Of a stretch of DNA of 7,219 nt, positions 1-5,688 are shown in pieces. The position numbers and the translations under genes are program-made. The first letter of the stretch is position 1. Each line of letters opens with the position of its first letter. The notes beneath the pieces were generated by a model. The model searched no databases. It was not told where the DNA came from and saw only the letters and a program-made list of their open reading frames with translations. The stretch is from the NCBI GenBank assembly GCA_025998475.1, contig BNVZ01000060.1:1-7219 (forward strand). The letters run 5' to 3'. This DNA comes from Endomicrobiia bacterium (GTDB lineage: Bacteria > Elusimicrobiota > Endomicrobiia > Endomicrobiales > Endomicrobiaceae).

Positions 1-627
1 AGCAGTAATGCAACAGGCAAATGTATAGGAGGAGGACTGTTTGCAAAATATGACTTGTACAAGGATGAGTCTATTGGACAAAAGACATATTTAGAGCTAG
101 TACTTAGAGCTGGACAGATAACAAATGGTTTTGAAGGAACAATAAACAACGCAGAAGTGAAATACAAAGACTCAAAGAGTATTTATGAAGGATTTGAGTT
201 TGGAATAGGAAATAAGCATAAAATAAGCAAGGATATAGGACTAGAAGAGAATTTAAGATATATGCTTACATGTGGAAACAAAAAAGATCAAGAATTAATC
301 AAGAATAGAACAATAGAGTTTGACAATGTAATGTCTAACAAGCTAAGAATAGGAGTAAAAGGAACATATACAGGCATAGAGATACTAAAGCCGTACTTAA
401 GGCTTTGCTGCGAACAAGAATTTGATGGAAAAGTAACAGCAGCAATACAAGATGGAGCAGACAAGCTCAGCGGTATATCAAGCTCAAACGCCAAAGGCCC
501 GACATTGATAGCAGAACTAGGAGCAAGCGCAAAAGTATGGAAGTTGGATGTAGACTTAAGTGGACAAGGCTATATGGGCAAAAGAAACGGTTTTGCAGGG
601 GCATTGAAGATTAAATACACATTTTAG
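1..627 (+). CDS. Autotransporter beta-barrel domain, C-terminal part (5' end outside window)
   Basis: The reading frame is open from base 1 to a TAG at 625-627 (208 codons), so the gene begins upstream; the TTG at 55 is an internal Leu codon. The protein shows alternating hydrophobic and polar stretches typical of outer-membrane beta strands, many Gly and aromatic residues, no hydrophobic helix, and a C-terminal end in LKIKYTF. A terminal Phe after alternating residues is the usual signal for the BAM complex. This fits the translocator barrel of a type V (autotransporter) protein, which sits in the outer membrane and exports or displays an N-terminal passenger; that passenger is not in the window. 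Of 17 Ile codons 13 are ATA, unlike gltS, where ATT prevails. It could also be another outer-membrane barrel; no passenger or cleavage site is visible. Confidence 0.72.
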   Translation, partial: SSNATGKCIGGGLFAKYDLYKDESIGQKTYLELVLRAGQITNGFEGTINNAEVKYKDSKSIYEGFEFGIGNKHKISKDIGLEENLRYMLTCGNKKDQELIKNRTIEFDNVMSNKLRIGVKGTYTGIEILKPYLRLCCEQEFDGKVTAAIQDGADKLSGISSSNAKGPTLIAELGASAKVWKLDVDLSGQGYMGKRNGFAGALKIKYTF

Positions 628-640
628 TTTGACTTATCTT

Positions 641-720
641 TTGAATTTTTGCTTAAAGCCCTTGCTCATTTGCCCTCAAAAGCAAACTTCGCTTAAAGGT
701 TTGCTTAGCAAAAAGTTCAA
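641..720. repeat. Imperfect inverted repeat (hairpin) in the first repeat unit
   Basis: The arm at 641-653 (TTGAATTTTTGCT) pairs with 707-720 (AGCAAAAAGTTCAA), giving 13 base pairs with a single bulged G at 715. Inside it a second 7-bp stem, AGCAAAC (681-687) with GTTTGCT (699-705), closes an 11-nt loop. It lies just after the autotransporter stop codon, so it could protect or end that transcript, although no T-run follows the stem. In the second repeat unit the inner stem has one mismatch (A at 945 for G at 682) and the outer stem is shorter. Confidence 0.55.
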
Positions 721-750
721 AATTACTTGCGTCCTTTGAGTTTGAATTTA
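659..750. repeat. 92-bp direct repeat, copy 1
   Basis: This block is identical to 922-1013 except at one position (G at 682, A at 945). It begins CCCTTGCTCATTTGCCC and ends TTTGAATTTA, and its last 10 bases also form the outer part of the hairpin arm at 741-767. Such strong identity between non-coding blocks 263 bp apart implies recent duplication, gene conversion, or membership of a dispersed repeat family. Confidence 0.9.
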
Positions 751-824
751 GACAAGGTCACAGCGACATCGCGTACGGTTTGGTTTTACGTACGCAAGTC
801 GCTGTGACCTTGTCTAAATTCAAA
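741..824. repeat. Long perfect inverted repeat (27-bp stem hairpin)
   Basis: Bases 741-767 are the exact reverse complement of 798-824 (27 bp). Inside, after a small 3/2-nt internal loop, GCGTAC (771-776) pairs with GTACGC (790-795), leaving a loop at 777-789. The whole forms an 84-nt cruciform or hairpin. There is no T-run directly after it, so a standard Rho-independent terminator is unlikely. The length and perfection of the arms suggest a mobile or dispersed repeat element, or a target for recombination. Confidence 0.9.
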
Positions 825-840
825 ATACTTTGCACTCGGG
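818..840. repeat. 23-bp direct repeat, copy 1 (right end of repeat unit)
   Basis: This matches 1058-1080 with one mismatch (G at 832, A at 1072) and ends in CACTCGGG in both copies. It marks the right end of the homologous part of the two repeat units; the sequences diverge after it. Confidence 0.8.
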
Positions 841-921
841 TGAGGTTGCTGCAAAGATACTTGCGTTCCCGTCCCTTCTTTAGTGTAGGTTAAGTTGCTT
901 TTTTGAGTTTGCTTTGTAAGA

Positions 922-1013
922 CCCTTGCTCATTTGCCCTCAAAAACAAACTTCGCTTAAAGGTTTGCTTAGCAAAAAGTTCAAAATTACTTGCGTCCTTT
1001 GAGTTTGAATTTA
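922..1013. repeat. 92-bp direct repeat, copy 2
   Basis: This is the second copy of the block at 659-750, with a single difference at 945. The sequence after it departs from copy 1 at once: the GACAAGGTCA that continues the hairpin arm in copy 1 is replaced by TACTTCGTTA, so this unit has lost the long 27-bp stem. Confidence 0.9.
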
Positions 1014-1023
1014 TACTTCGTTA

Positions 1024-1048
1024 CACAGCGACTTGCGTACGTAAAACC
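1024..1048. repeat. 25-bp inverted copy of the hairpin loop and inner arm
   Basis: These 25 bases are the exact reverse complement of 782-806, the loop side and right arm start of the long hairpin. The shared CACAGCGAC belongs to the hairpin arm, while the following TTGCGTACGTAAAACC belongs to the loop. The flanking repeats are in direct orientation, so the loop has flipped relative to its surroundings. Confidence 0.85.
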
Positions 1049-1057
1049 CGCCACATC

Positions 1058-1080
1058 ATTCAAAATACTTTACACTCGGG
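1058..1080. repeat. 23-bp direct repeat, copy 2 (right end of repeat unit)
   Basis: Partner of 818-840 with one mismatch at 1072. It closes the second repeat unit; beyond it lies unrelated AT-rich sequence leading to gltS. Confidence 0.8.
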
Positions 1081-1277
1081 CTGGCTTGCATTTTTTGAGT
1101 AAGGGAAGAGTAATTTGATGAAAAAGCAAGGGAATAAATAAGAAATGATAAGATAATAACCCGAAAAAATGATATGTTTGCATTTAAATGCGATTTATGT
1201 AGGAAGTCTAATGTATAAATAAATGACTTTATACACATGATAGATTGACAGTCTTAATATAGAAAACGAGAACCCAA

Positions 1278-2579
1278 ATGGAAACAGAAGTAATAAACGG
1301 CTTGCTAACTTTAAAGTTCAATATAATACAAACAGTCGCCTTAGGCATTATTATGTATTATTTTGGAGTTTTTATCAGAAGTAAGGTTCATTTCTTTGTA
1401 AGATTGTCGATACCTGCATCTGCGATCGGAGGTCTAACGGTTGCAGCGTTAACAGCTTTTTTGCAATCTCAACATATCTTAACTTTACATTTTGACACGG
1501 TTTCACAAAATCTGTTAATGGTTATGTTCTTTTGCACAGTTGGTATGAACGCTAGCTATAAACTATTTAGGAGTGGCAGTTTATCGATAATTGCCTTTTG
1601 GGGAGTTTGTATTGTGGCAGCTATTTTCCAAAATGTTGTAGGCATTTTGGTCGCTAAATTTTTTGGGATGAATCATCTTATGGGAATTATTGGCGGTTCT
1701 ATTTCAATGATTGGAGGATTAGGTAATGCCGGAACTTTTGGGGTTTTATTTGAAAATACCTTTGGCGTTGATGGGGCAGTAGTTGCGGGTATTACATGCG
1801 CCACATTTGGCATGATTGCCGGTTCGGCGTTAGGCGGACCTCTGTCAGAATGGATTATTAAAAAACATAAAATAACTACTCCTCATGCTGAGCTTATCAG
1901 TCAGTCTGAAAATAATACCGGTGACAAGTCTTCTGAATATGAAGAAGTTGGCACTTTTGCCCAGGAAGAGGGTTTTATTCCCTCTTATTCTGAAGAAAAG
2001 GTCGAGGATGTTATTAGTGGCCCCCATTTGATGAAAAATCTTTCTTGGGTTTTAGTCGCCATGGGATTTGGGTCTGTGCTTAGTTTTTATTTTAATAAAG
2101 CAGGAATTATTTTACCTATTTACTTGGCTACAATGATTATTGCTGTTTTAATTCGTAACGTAGGTGATGTTTCTAAGTTGTTTGAGATAGATACAAAAGC
2201 TGTGGGAATGATATCTGACATATCCCTTGCTATTTTTGTTACTATGGTTATAAGTGCTTTGAATTTGAAAGAGTTAACCAATTTGGCCTTGCCTCTTTTG
2301 TTGATGTTGGTAATTCAGATGATAGCGGTAGTTCTTATGGCATATTTTCTTGTCTTTAAGTTGCTGGGTAAAGATTATGAATCTACTGTTATGGCTGCCG
2401 GTTTTGTTGGATTTGGTTTGGGCGCCACACCAAACGCTTTGGCGAATATGCACGCCATATCTGCAAAGCATGGCGCGCCGGTAAAAGCTTTTTTTATAGT
2501 TCCTATAGTGAGCGCTTTTTTAATAGATTTTACCAATGCGATAATTATCTTGTTTTTTTGCAAAGTATGCCTAAGATAG
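1278..2579 (+). CDS. gltS: Sodium/glutamate symporter, GltS (ESS) family
   Basis: A 433-residue inner-membrane carrier with about ten hydrophobic segments in two halves, expected to import glutamate with Na+. Each half holds a glycine-rich re-entrant loop signature: GGSISMIGGLGNAGTFG at 139-155 and GFVGFGLGATPNALANM at 375-391. The second is very close to the E. coli GltS loop, as is the following FFIVPIVSAFLIDFTNAIII stretch. The halves are joined by a hydrophilic, acidic linker of about 50 residues (196-245), which makes the protein longer than E. coli GltS (about 400). In the first loop the usual GGHGT of the family, as I recall it, reads GGLGN, so the substrate may be altered. The ATG at 1278 has only a weak upstream GAG (1268-1270) as ribosome site, but the N-terminus suits a first membrane segment. 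It is a lone gene, 443 bp before purM. Confidence 0.9.
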   Translation: METEVINGLLTLKFNIIQTVALGIIMYYFGVFIRSKVHFFVRLSIPASAIGGLTVAALTAFLQSQHILTLHFDTVSQNLLMVMFFCTVGMNASYKLFRSGSLSIIAFWGVCIVAAIFQNVVGILVAKFFGMNHLMGIIGGSISMIGGLGNAGTFGVLFENTFGVDGAVVAGITCATFGMIAGSALGGPLSEWIIKKHKITTPHAELISQSENNTGDKSSEYEEVGTFAQEEGFIPSYSEEKVEDVISGPHLMKNLSWVLVAMGFGSVLSFYFNKAGIILPIYLATMIIAVLIRNVGDVSKLFEIDTKAVGMISDISLAIFVTMVISALNLKELTNLALPLLLMLVIQMIAVVLMAYFLVFKLLGKDYESTVMAAGFVGFGLGATPNALANMHAISAKHGAPVKAFFIVPIVSAFLIDFTNAIIILFFCKVCLR

Positions 2580-2612
2580 ATAGGCTTTCTGTATAAATAT
2601 TTATTGCTGTTA

Positions 2613-2635
2613 GTCTCCCCTCACTCTTTGGAGAT
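2613..2635 (+). terminator. Weak hairpin after gltS, possible terminator
   Basis: GTCTCC (2613-2618) can pair with GGAGAT (2630-2635) including one G-T wobble, with an 11-nt loop, followed by a T-rich but interrupted stretch (TGTTCTTGTTTT). It lies 34 bp after the gltS stop. The stem is short, so this is a tentative call. Confidence 0.3.
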
Positions 2636-3011
2636 TGTTCTTGTTTTGGTGTTAAAAACATAAAAAATCCTTATTTATCAATATAAAATTGTAAGAATGT
2701 ATCAAAATACAAAAAATTAGGGAATATCATATGGAAACATCAGAGAATTTTTAATACCATAACCAAAAATTTGAAGATAGCAATGCAGTACTTTTAGAGA
2801 AAGGGGGGATAAAGTAAAGGTATGTTGTAGTAAGTAAAAAAGGGATGGCAGGCATAAACCCGACGCGAGATATGTATTAGACCTTTTCTAAAGTATTTGC
2901 AAATAGAGTAGAATAGAATAACCATGAAAACAAGCTGGCGCAAATGTTTTGCAGAGGTTTGAAATATTACTTGTAAAGGTACGGAAAATTATTATCTTCA
3001 AGGAAAGAGTC

Positions 3012-3018
3012 AGGAGGT
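3012..3018 (+). promoter_or_regulatory. Strong ribosome binding site for purM
   Basis: AGGAGGT is a near-perfect Shine-Dalgarno sequence 4 bases before the ATG at 3023. A GTG follows directly at 3026 and would be 7 bases away, so either codon could be served; the ATG is preferred. It is the strongest ribosome site in the window. Confidence 0.8.
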
Positions 3019-3022
3019 AACT

Positions 3023-3988
3023 ATGGTGACTATTACGTATAAGAAAGCAGGCGTAAATATTGATGCAGGTAACGAGCTCGTCAAAAGGCTTAAGAAAAAG
3101 TTGCCTAAAATAGGAGGTTTTGGGGGATTGTTTCCGGTAGATGGAACAAAATATAATCTTGTCAGTTCTACAGATGGTGTAGGTACAAAACTTAAAATAG
3201 CTTTTCTTGCAAATAAACATGATACTGTCGGCATAGATCTTGTAGCTATGAATGTAAACGACTTAATATGTGTTGGTGCAAAACCGTTATTCTTTTTGGA
3301 TTATTTTGCCTGCGGTAAACTTGATGTAGGCCATGCGGAACAGGTTATTGAAGGTATAGCTAAAGGATGCGAATTGTCCGGCTCTCAACTTATCGGTGGC
3401 GAAACTGCCGAAATGCCGGGATTTTATAAAGATGGAGAATATGATTTGGCGGGTTTTTCTGTTGGGATAATTGAAAAGGGCAAAGAAATTAACGGAAGTA
3501 AAATAAAACCGGGTGATGTAGTAATAGGATTACCGTCAAGCGGGCCCCATTCAAACGGTTATTCCCTAATAAGAAAGGTTTTTTCAGACGTGGAACTTAA
3601 AAAATATTCAAAACAGCTTCTTGCTCCTACAAAAATTTATGTTAAAGAAGTTCTTGCGGCCATTACTAAATTTAATTCAAAAAAACAAAATATAGCAGGT
3701 ATTGCTCATATTACAGGCGGAAGTTTTTACGATAAAATAGAAAGGATTTTGCCTGATAATGTTAGGGTTGTTATTGAAAAGAGCTCGTGGAAAGTTCCTG
3801 AAATTTTTAAATTTGTTCAAGAAAAAGGAAGCGTTCCCAAAGAAGATATTTACAGAACTCTTAACATGGGAATCGGCATGGTTTTGATTGTTAGCCCTGA
3901 TGCCGCTTTGCAGATAAAGAAATTTTTTAAAGGCGCAAAGGCGATAGGGTATGTTAAGAAAGGCGAAAAAGGCGTAGAGCTGATATGA
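3023..3988 (+). CDS. purM: Phosphoribosylformylglycinamidine cyclo-ligase (AIR synthetase)
   Basis: PurM uses ATP to close the imidazole ring of FGAM to give AIR, step 5 of purine synthesis, in the cytoplasm. Family signatures in order: STDGVGTKLKIA (49-60), DLVAMNVND (72-80), GGETAEMPGFY (125-135), GLPSSGPHSNGYSL (169-182), HITGGSF (229-235) and NMGIGM (281-286). The N-terminus (ITYKKAGVNIDAGNELV) is where PurM proteins normally begin, and the start has a strong ribosome site. At 321 residues it is shorter than the E. coli enzyme (about 345), mainly from a trimmed linker after residue 187 and a compact C-terminus; all motifs are kept, so it should be active. Its TGA overlaps the ATG of the next gene (ATGA at 3985-3988), which suggests translational coupling. 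Confidence 0.97.
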   Translation: MVTITYKKAGVNIDAGNELVKRLKKKLPKIGGFGGLFPVDGTKYNLVSSTDGVGTKLKIAFLANKHDTVGIDLVAMNVNDLICVGAKPLFFLDYFACGKLDVGHAEQVIEGIAKGCELSGSQLIGGETAEMPGFYKDGEYDLAGFSVGIIEKGKEINGSKIKPGDVVIGLPSSGPHSNGYSLIRKVFSDVELKKYSKQLLAPTKIYVKEVLAAITKFNSKKQNIAGIAHITGGSFYDKIERILPDNVRVVIEKSSWKVPEIFKFVQEKGSVPKEDIYRTLNMGIGMVLIVSPDAALQIKKFFKGAKAIGYVKKGEKGVELI

Positions 3989-4680
3989 TAAAAGTAGTTA
4001 ATCTTATTGTTTTGCATAAACATAAAAACAGTAAGTTTTTGTACTATGTAAAAAGTTTGATAATGTATTGTGCCCCAAAGTTTATATGTAAAATACAATT
4101 GGGAGAAATTTTATCGCGTTTATTGGAATATGATTCTAAAAGTATATATGATAGGGTAAATTATTACAACAGACTTGAGCATTTTGCAATTAGCCATGAC
4201 ATGGTTTTGCCTTTAGGTTTTAAATTTAAAAAAAAGGTGATATTGTTCCAAAAGCAAAGCGTGCTTTTATATCATTGTCAATGTTTACGTATAATAAAAT
4301 ATGGGGGGAGTGCTTATTTTTTTGACACTTATCGATATGTAAGGTATTTTGCGGATAGCTTTAAGATGGCTTTTCGTTTCGGTGACGTAACAGATGTGAC
4401 TATTGCGGCAATAGTAAAGAGTCGTCCGGTAAGCGAGGATAATGCAAATTCGGTAGTTTTGAATTTAGACAAATCGCATCATTTTGTATTTCTTAAAGAT
4501 AAAAAATCGTTTGAGTCTAAAAAGAACAAACTCATCGGGCGCGGTGGTGTATACCAGCCTCATAGAATTGAATTTTTTAAAAAATATTTTAATCATCCTC
4601 TATGCGATTTGGGAGCGCTAAATTATGACAAAGATTTCCCTCAATGGAAAATGGAAAAATTTCAATTGATTATCACTTAA
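3985..4680 (+). CDS. N-terminal fragment of the GT90-type glycosyltransferase
   Basis: 231 codons starting at the ATG that overlaps the purM stop; no separate ribosome site is needed if ribosomes re-initiate. The first 90 residues are basic and poorly conserved. Recognisable pieces follow: YFFDTYRYVRYF (111-122), FGDVTDV (132-138), VKSRPV (144-149), NSVVLNLDKSHHF (155-167), a Lys-rich GRGG segment (171-188), HRIEFF (193-198) and HPLCDLG (204-210). The last six residues (FQLIIT, before the TAA at 4678-4680) are out of frame and not part of the family. No signal peptide or membrane segment is seen, consistent with a cytoplasmic enzyme acting on the inner face of the membrane. Confidence 0.7.
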   Translation: MIKVVNLIVLHKHKNSKFLYYVKSLIMYCAPKFICKIQLGEILSRLLEYDSKSIYDRVNYYNRLEHFAISHDMVLPLGFKFKKKVILFQKQSVLLYHCQCLRIIKYGGSAYFFDTYRYVRYFADSFKMAFRFGDVTDVTIAAIVKSRPVSEDNANSVVLNLDKSHHFVFLKDKKSFESKKNKLIGRGGVYQPHRIEFFKKYFNHPLCDLGALNYDKDFPQWKMEKFQLIIT

Positions 4681-5030
4681 ATTATAAATTTATCCTTTGT
4701 CTTGAAGGCAATGATGTCGCAAGTAATTTGAAGTGGGTAATGTCGTCGAATTCTTTAGCTGTAATGCCTAGACCTAAATACGAAACTTGGTTTATGGAGG
4801 GCAGGCTTATGCCAAATTATCATTATGTTGAAATCAAGTCTGATTATTCAAATCTCGAAGAACAGTTAAATTATTATATTAAACATACCGATAAAGCTTT
4901 GAAAATTATAGAAAACGCGCATAGGTGGATAGAACAATTCAACGATAGAAAGAAAGAAGATTTAATTTCAGTTTTGACAGTGCAAAAATATTTTACAAAA
5001 ACAGGACAAATGGATTTAGAATGGAAATAA
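4644..5030 (+). CDS. C-terminal fragment of the GT90-type glycosyltransferase
   Basis: The frame is open from an ATG at 4644, but family-like sequence begins at 4659, after the frameshift; the ATG has no ribosome site and the first residues (MENGK) look accidental. It holds the most conserved part of the family: YKFILCLEGNDVASNLKW (from codon 4680), VMSSNSLAVMPRPKYETWF, and NYHYVEIKSDYSNLEE. This carries the putative nucleotide-sugar binding region. The TAA at 5028-5030 lies next to the purN start codons. Alone, this piece is unlikely to be a working enzyme. Confidence 0.65.
   Translation: MENGKISIDYHLNYKFILCLEGNDVASNLKWVMSSNSLAVMPRPKYETWFMEGRLMPNYHYVEIKSDYSNLEEQLNYYIKHTDKALKIIENAHRWIEQFNDRKKEDLISVLTVQKYFTKTGQMDLEWK
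4651..4665 (+). other. Frameshift point: A5T3 tract within the glycosyltransferase
   Basis: The zero frame reads ATG GAA AAA TTT CAA; the family frame resumes as ATT TCA ATT from 4659. One extra A in the run (six instead of five) would restore a single frame. Slipping back one base on AAA is possible because the base before it is also A, but the next codon (TTT versus ATT) does not re-pair well, so this is not a classic tandem slippery heptamer. Confidence 0.7.
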
Positions 5031-5038
5031 ATATGCTT

Positions 5039-5644
5039 ATGAAAAGAATTGCGATTTTAGTTTCCGGTGGTGGTTCGAATATGCAGTCCATAATAGATTC
5101 CACAAATAGCGGAATTTTAAAGGGGTTTGCTAGTGTCGTTTTGGTTATTTCAAATAATCCTAACGCTTATGCTATCAAAAGAGCGAAAAACGAAAATATC
5201 AAATCCATATGCATAGAAAGAAAGAATTTTGAAGAAGAAAAATCTTTTAATGACTCAATATTGAAAGAATTAAAAAATGCAAGAGCTGATATTGTTTGTT
5301 TAGCAGGATATATTAGAATGATTGGGCATGATATAATAAAAACTTATCGTGGTAGAATGCTAAATATTCATCCTGCTCTTTTGCCTAAGTTTGGCGGAAA
5401 AGGAATGTATGGACATTATGTTCACGAAGCTGTCATAAAAGCCAAAGAGACAAAGTCTGGAGCGACAGTGCATTTTGTAGAAGAAGAATATGATGCTGGA
5501 AAAATAATTATACAGCAGGAAGTTGAAGTTTTTGAAAATGATCTTCCAGAAGATGTTGCTAAAAAGGTGTTGTGTATTGAACATGAAATATATCCTAAAG
5601 CAATAAAGAAAGTTATAGAAGAACAAGTCGTGTCGTGCTCGTGA
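5039..5644 (+). CDS. purN: Phosphoribosylglycinamide formyltransferase (GAR transformylase)
   Basis: PurN moves a formyl group from 10-formyltetrahydrofolate to GAR, giving FGAR, step 3 of purine synthesis. Counted from the ATG at 5039 (201 residues): phosphate-binding SGGGSN (9-14), VISNNPNAYAIKRA (36-49), catalytic-site NIHPALLP with Asn109 and His111, and Asp152 in EEYDAGKII. These match Asn106, His108 and Asp144 of E. coli. The segment GGKGMYGHYVHEAV after the catalytic motif is, as I recall, typical of the Bacteroidetes-type PurN rather than the E. coli type. In-frame ATGs also exist at 5021 and 5033; 5039 gives the normal family N-terminus (MKRIAILVSGG), while 5033 is better spaced from a weak GGAA at 5023. 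A start at 5021 would overlap the glycosyltransferase by 10 bases. Confidence 0.95.
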   Translation: MKRIAILVSGGGSNMQSIIDSTNSGILKGFASVVLVISNNPNAYAIKRAKNENIKSICIERKNFEEEKSFNDSILKELKNARADIVCLAGYIRMIGHDIIKTYRGRMLNIHPALLPKFGGKGMYGHYVHEAVIKAKETKSGATVHFVEEEYDAGKIIIQQEVEVFENDLPEDVAKKVLCIEHEIYPKAIKKVIEEQVVSCS

Positions 5645-5674
5645 AAGCGGGTATCCATGTGTAATACAAAAGAT

Positions 5675-5681
5675 GAGAGGT
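5675..5681 (+). promoter_or_regulatory. Ribosome binding site for purB
   Basis: GAGAGGT lies 7 bases before the ATG at 5689 and supports that start. The 44-bp gap from the purN stop leaves little room for a separate promoter. Confidence 0.65.
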
Positions 5682-5688
5682 TAAAAAA

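Larger units (their letters stand above)
628..1277. other. Gene-free spacer of 650 bp filled by a two-unit repeat
   Basis: No reading frame here looks like a protein on either strand. Roughly 640-840 and 900-1080 are two diverged copies of one repeat unit. The left part of the unit (659-750 and 922-1013) is nearly identical. The middle differs: copy one has a long hairpin, copy two a shorter, partly inverted version. The right part matches again over 23 bp (818-840 and 1058-1080, one mismatch). The first offset is 263 bp and the second 240 bp, so the middle has changed by insertion or deletion. Bases 1081-1277 are AT-rich and presumably hold the gltS promoter, but I see no good -35/-10 pair there. 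Confidence 0.75.
2580..3022. other. Gene-free spacer of 443 bp between gltS and purM
   Basis: No intact gene, tRNA or recognisable purine riboswitch is seen. It should hold the promoter for the purine cluster, but I find no clean -35/-10 pair. One + strand frame from about 2754 to 3020 reads as fairly protein-like sequence (for example VVVSKKGMAGINPTRDMY at about 2826-2879) interrupted by stops at 2817, 2878, 2914 and 2974. This number of stops is close to what chance gives in such AT-rich DNA, so a decayed gene is only a possibility and I do not recognise a family. Confidence 0.6.
3985..5030 (+). pseudogene. Family-90 (CAP10-like) glycosyltransferase, split by a -1 frameshift
   Basis: Two reading frames, 3985-4680 and 4644-5030, are consecutive parts of one glycosyltransferase of the GT90/CAP10-like group that adds sugars to lipopolysaccharide or capsule in Gram-negative bacteria. 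The family's usual course runs from the RYVRYF and FGDVTDV region through the HRIEFF and CDLG segment into FILCLEGNDVASNLKW and PRPKYETWF, and switches frame at AAAAATTT (4655-4662). Reading -1 there joins 225 and 123 residues into about 348, a normal length for the family. No other stop or gap is seen, so the break is recent, a sequencing error, or bridged by slippage. The gene sits between purM and purN, overlapping both start/stop regions. The acceptor sugar cannot be told from sequence. Without a read across the shift it would lack its conserved C-terminal domain and be inactive. Confidence 0.75.

Noticed and set aside
888..1024. Open - strand frame through the 92-bp repeat (reads ...FELFAKQTFKRSL...) present in both copies
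   Set aside because: It has no start codon in the open stretch, is under 50 codons and differs in its flanks; the conservation is that of the DNA repeat, not of a protein.
659..1080. CRISPR array
   Set aside because: Only two repeat copies, far too long and without regular short spacers.
1056..1238. 60-codon frame on the - strand with a hydrophobic stretch
   Set aside because: It runs from AT-rich sequence into the end of the repeat unit, has no ribosome site and no recognisable family; the hydrophobicity follows from AT-rich codons.
1245..1250. TTGACA just before gltS
   Set aside because: A -10 box at normal spacing would fall at 1268-1273 (GAGAAC), which does not match, and the start site would lie inside the gene.
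2274..2563. Two - strand frames inside gltS
   Set aside because: They are opposite-strand shadows of a well-supported membrane transporter gene.
2580..3022. Purine riboswitch upstream of purM
   Set aside because: I could not find the conserved three-way junction core or a matching stem set.
4644..4658. Independent start for the second glycosyltransferase frame
   Set aside because: No ribosome site precedes the ATG at 4644, and the first five residues do not belong to the family; the two frames are parts of one gene.
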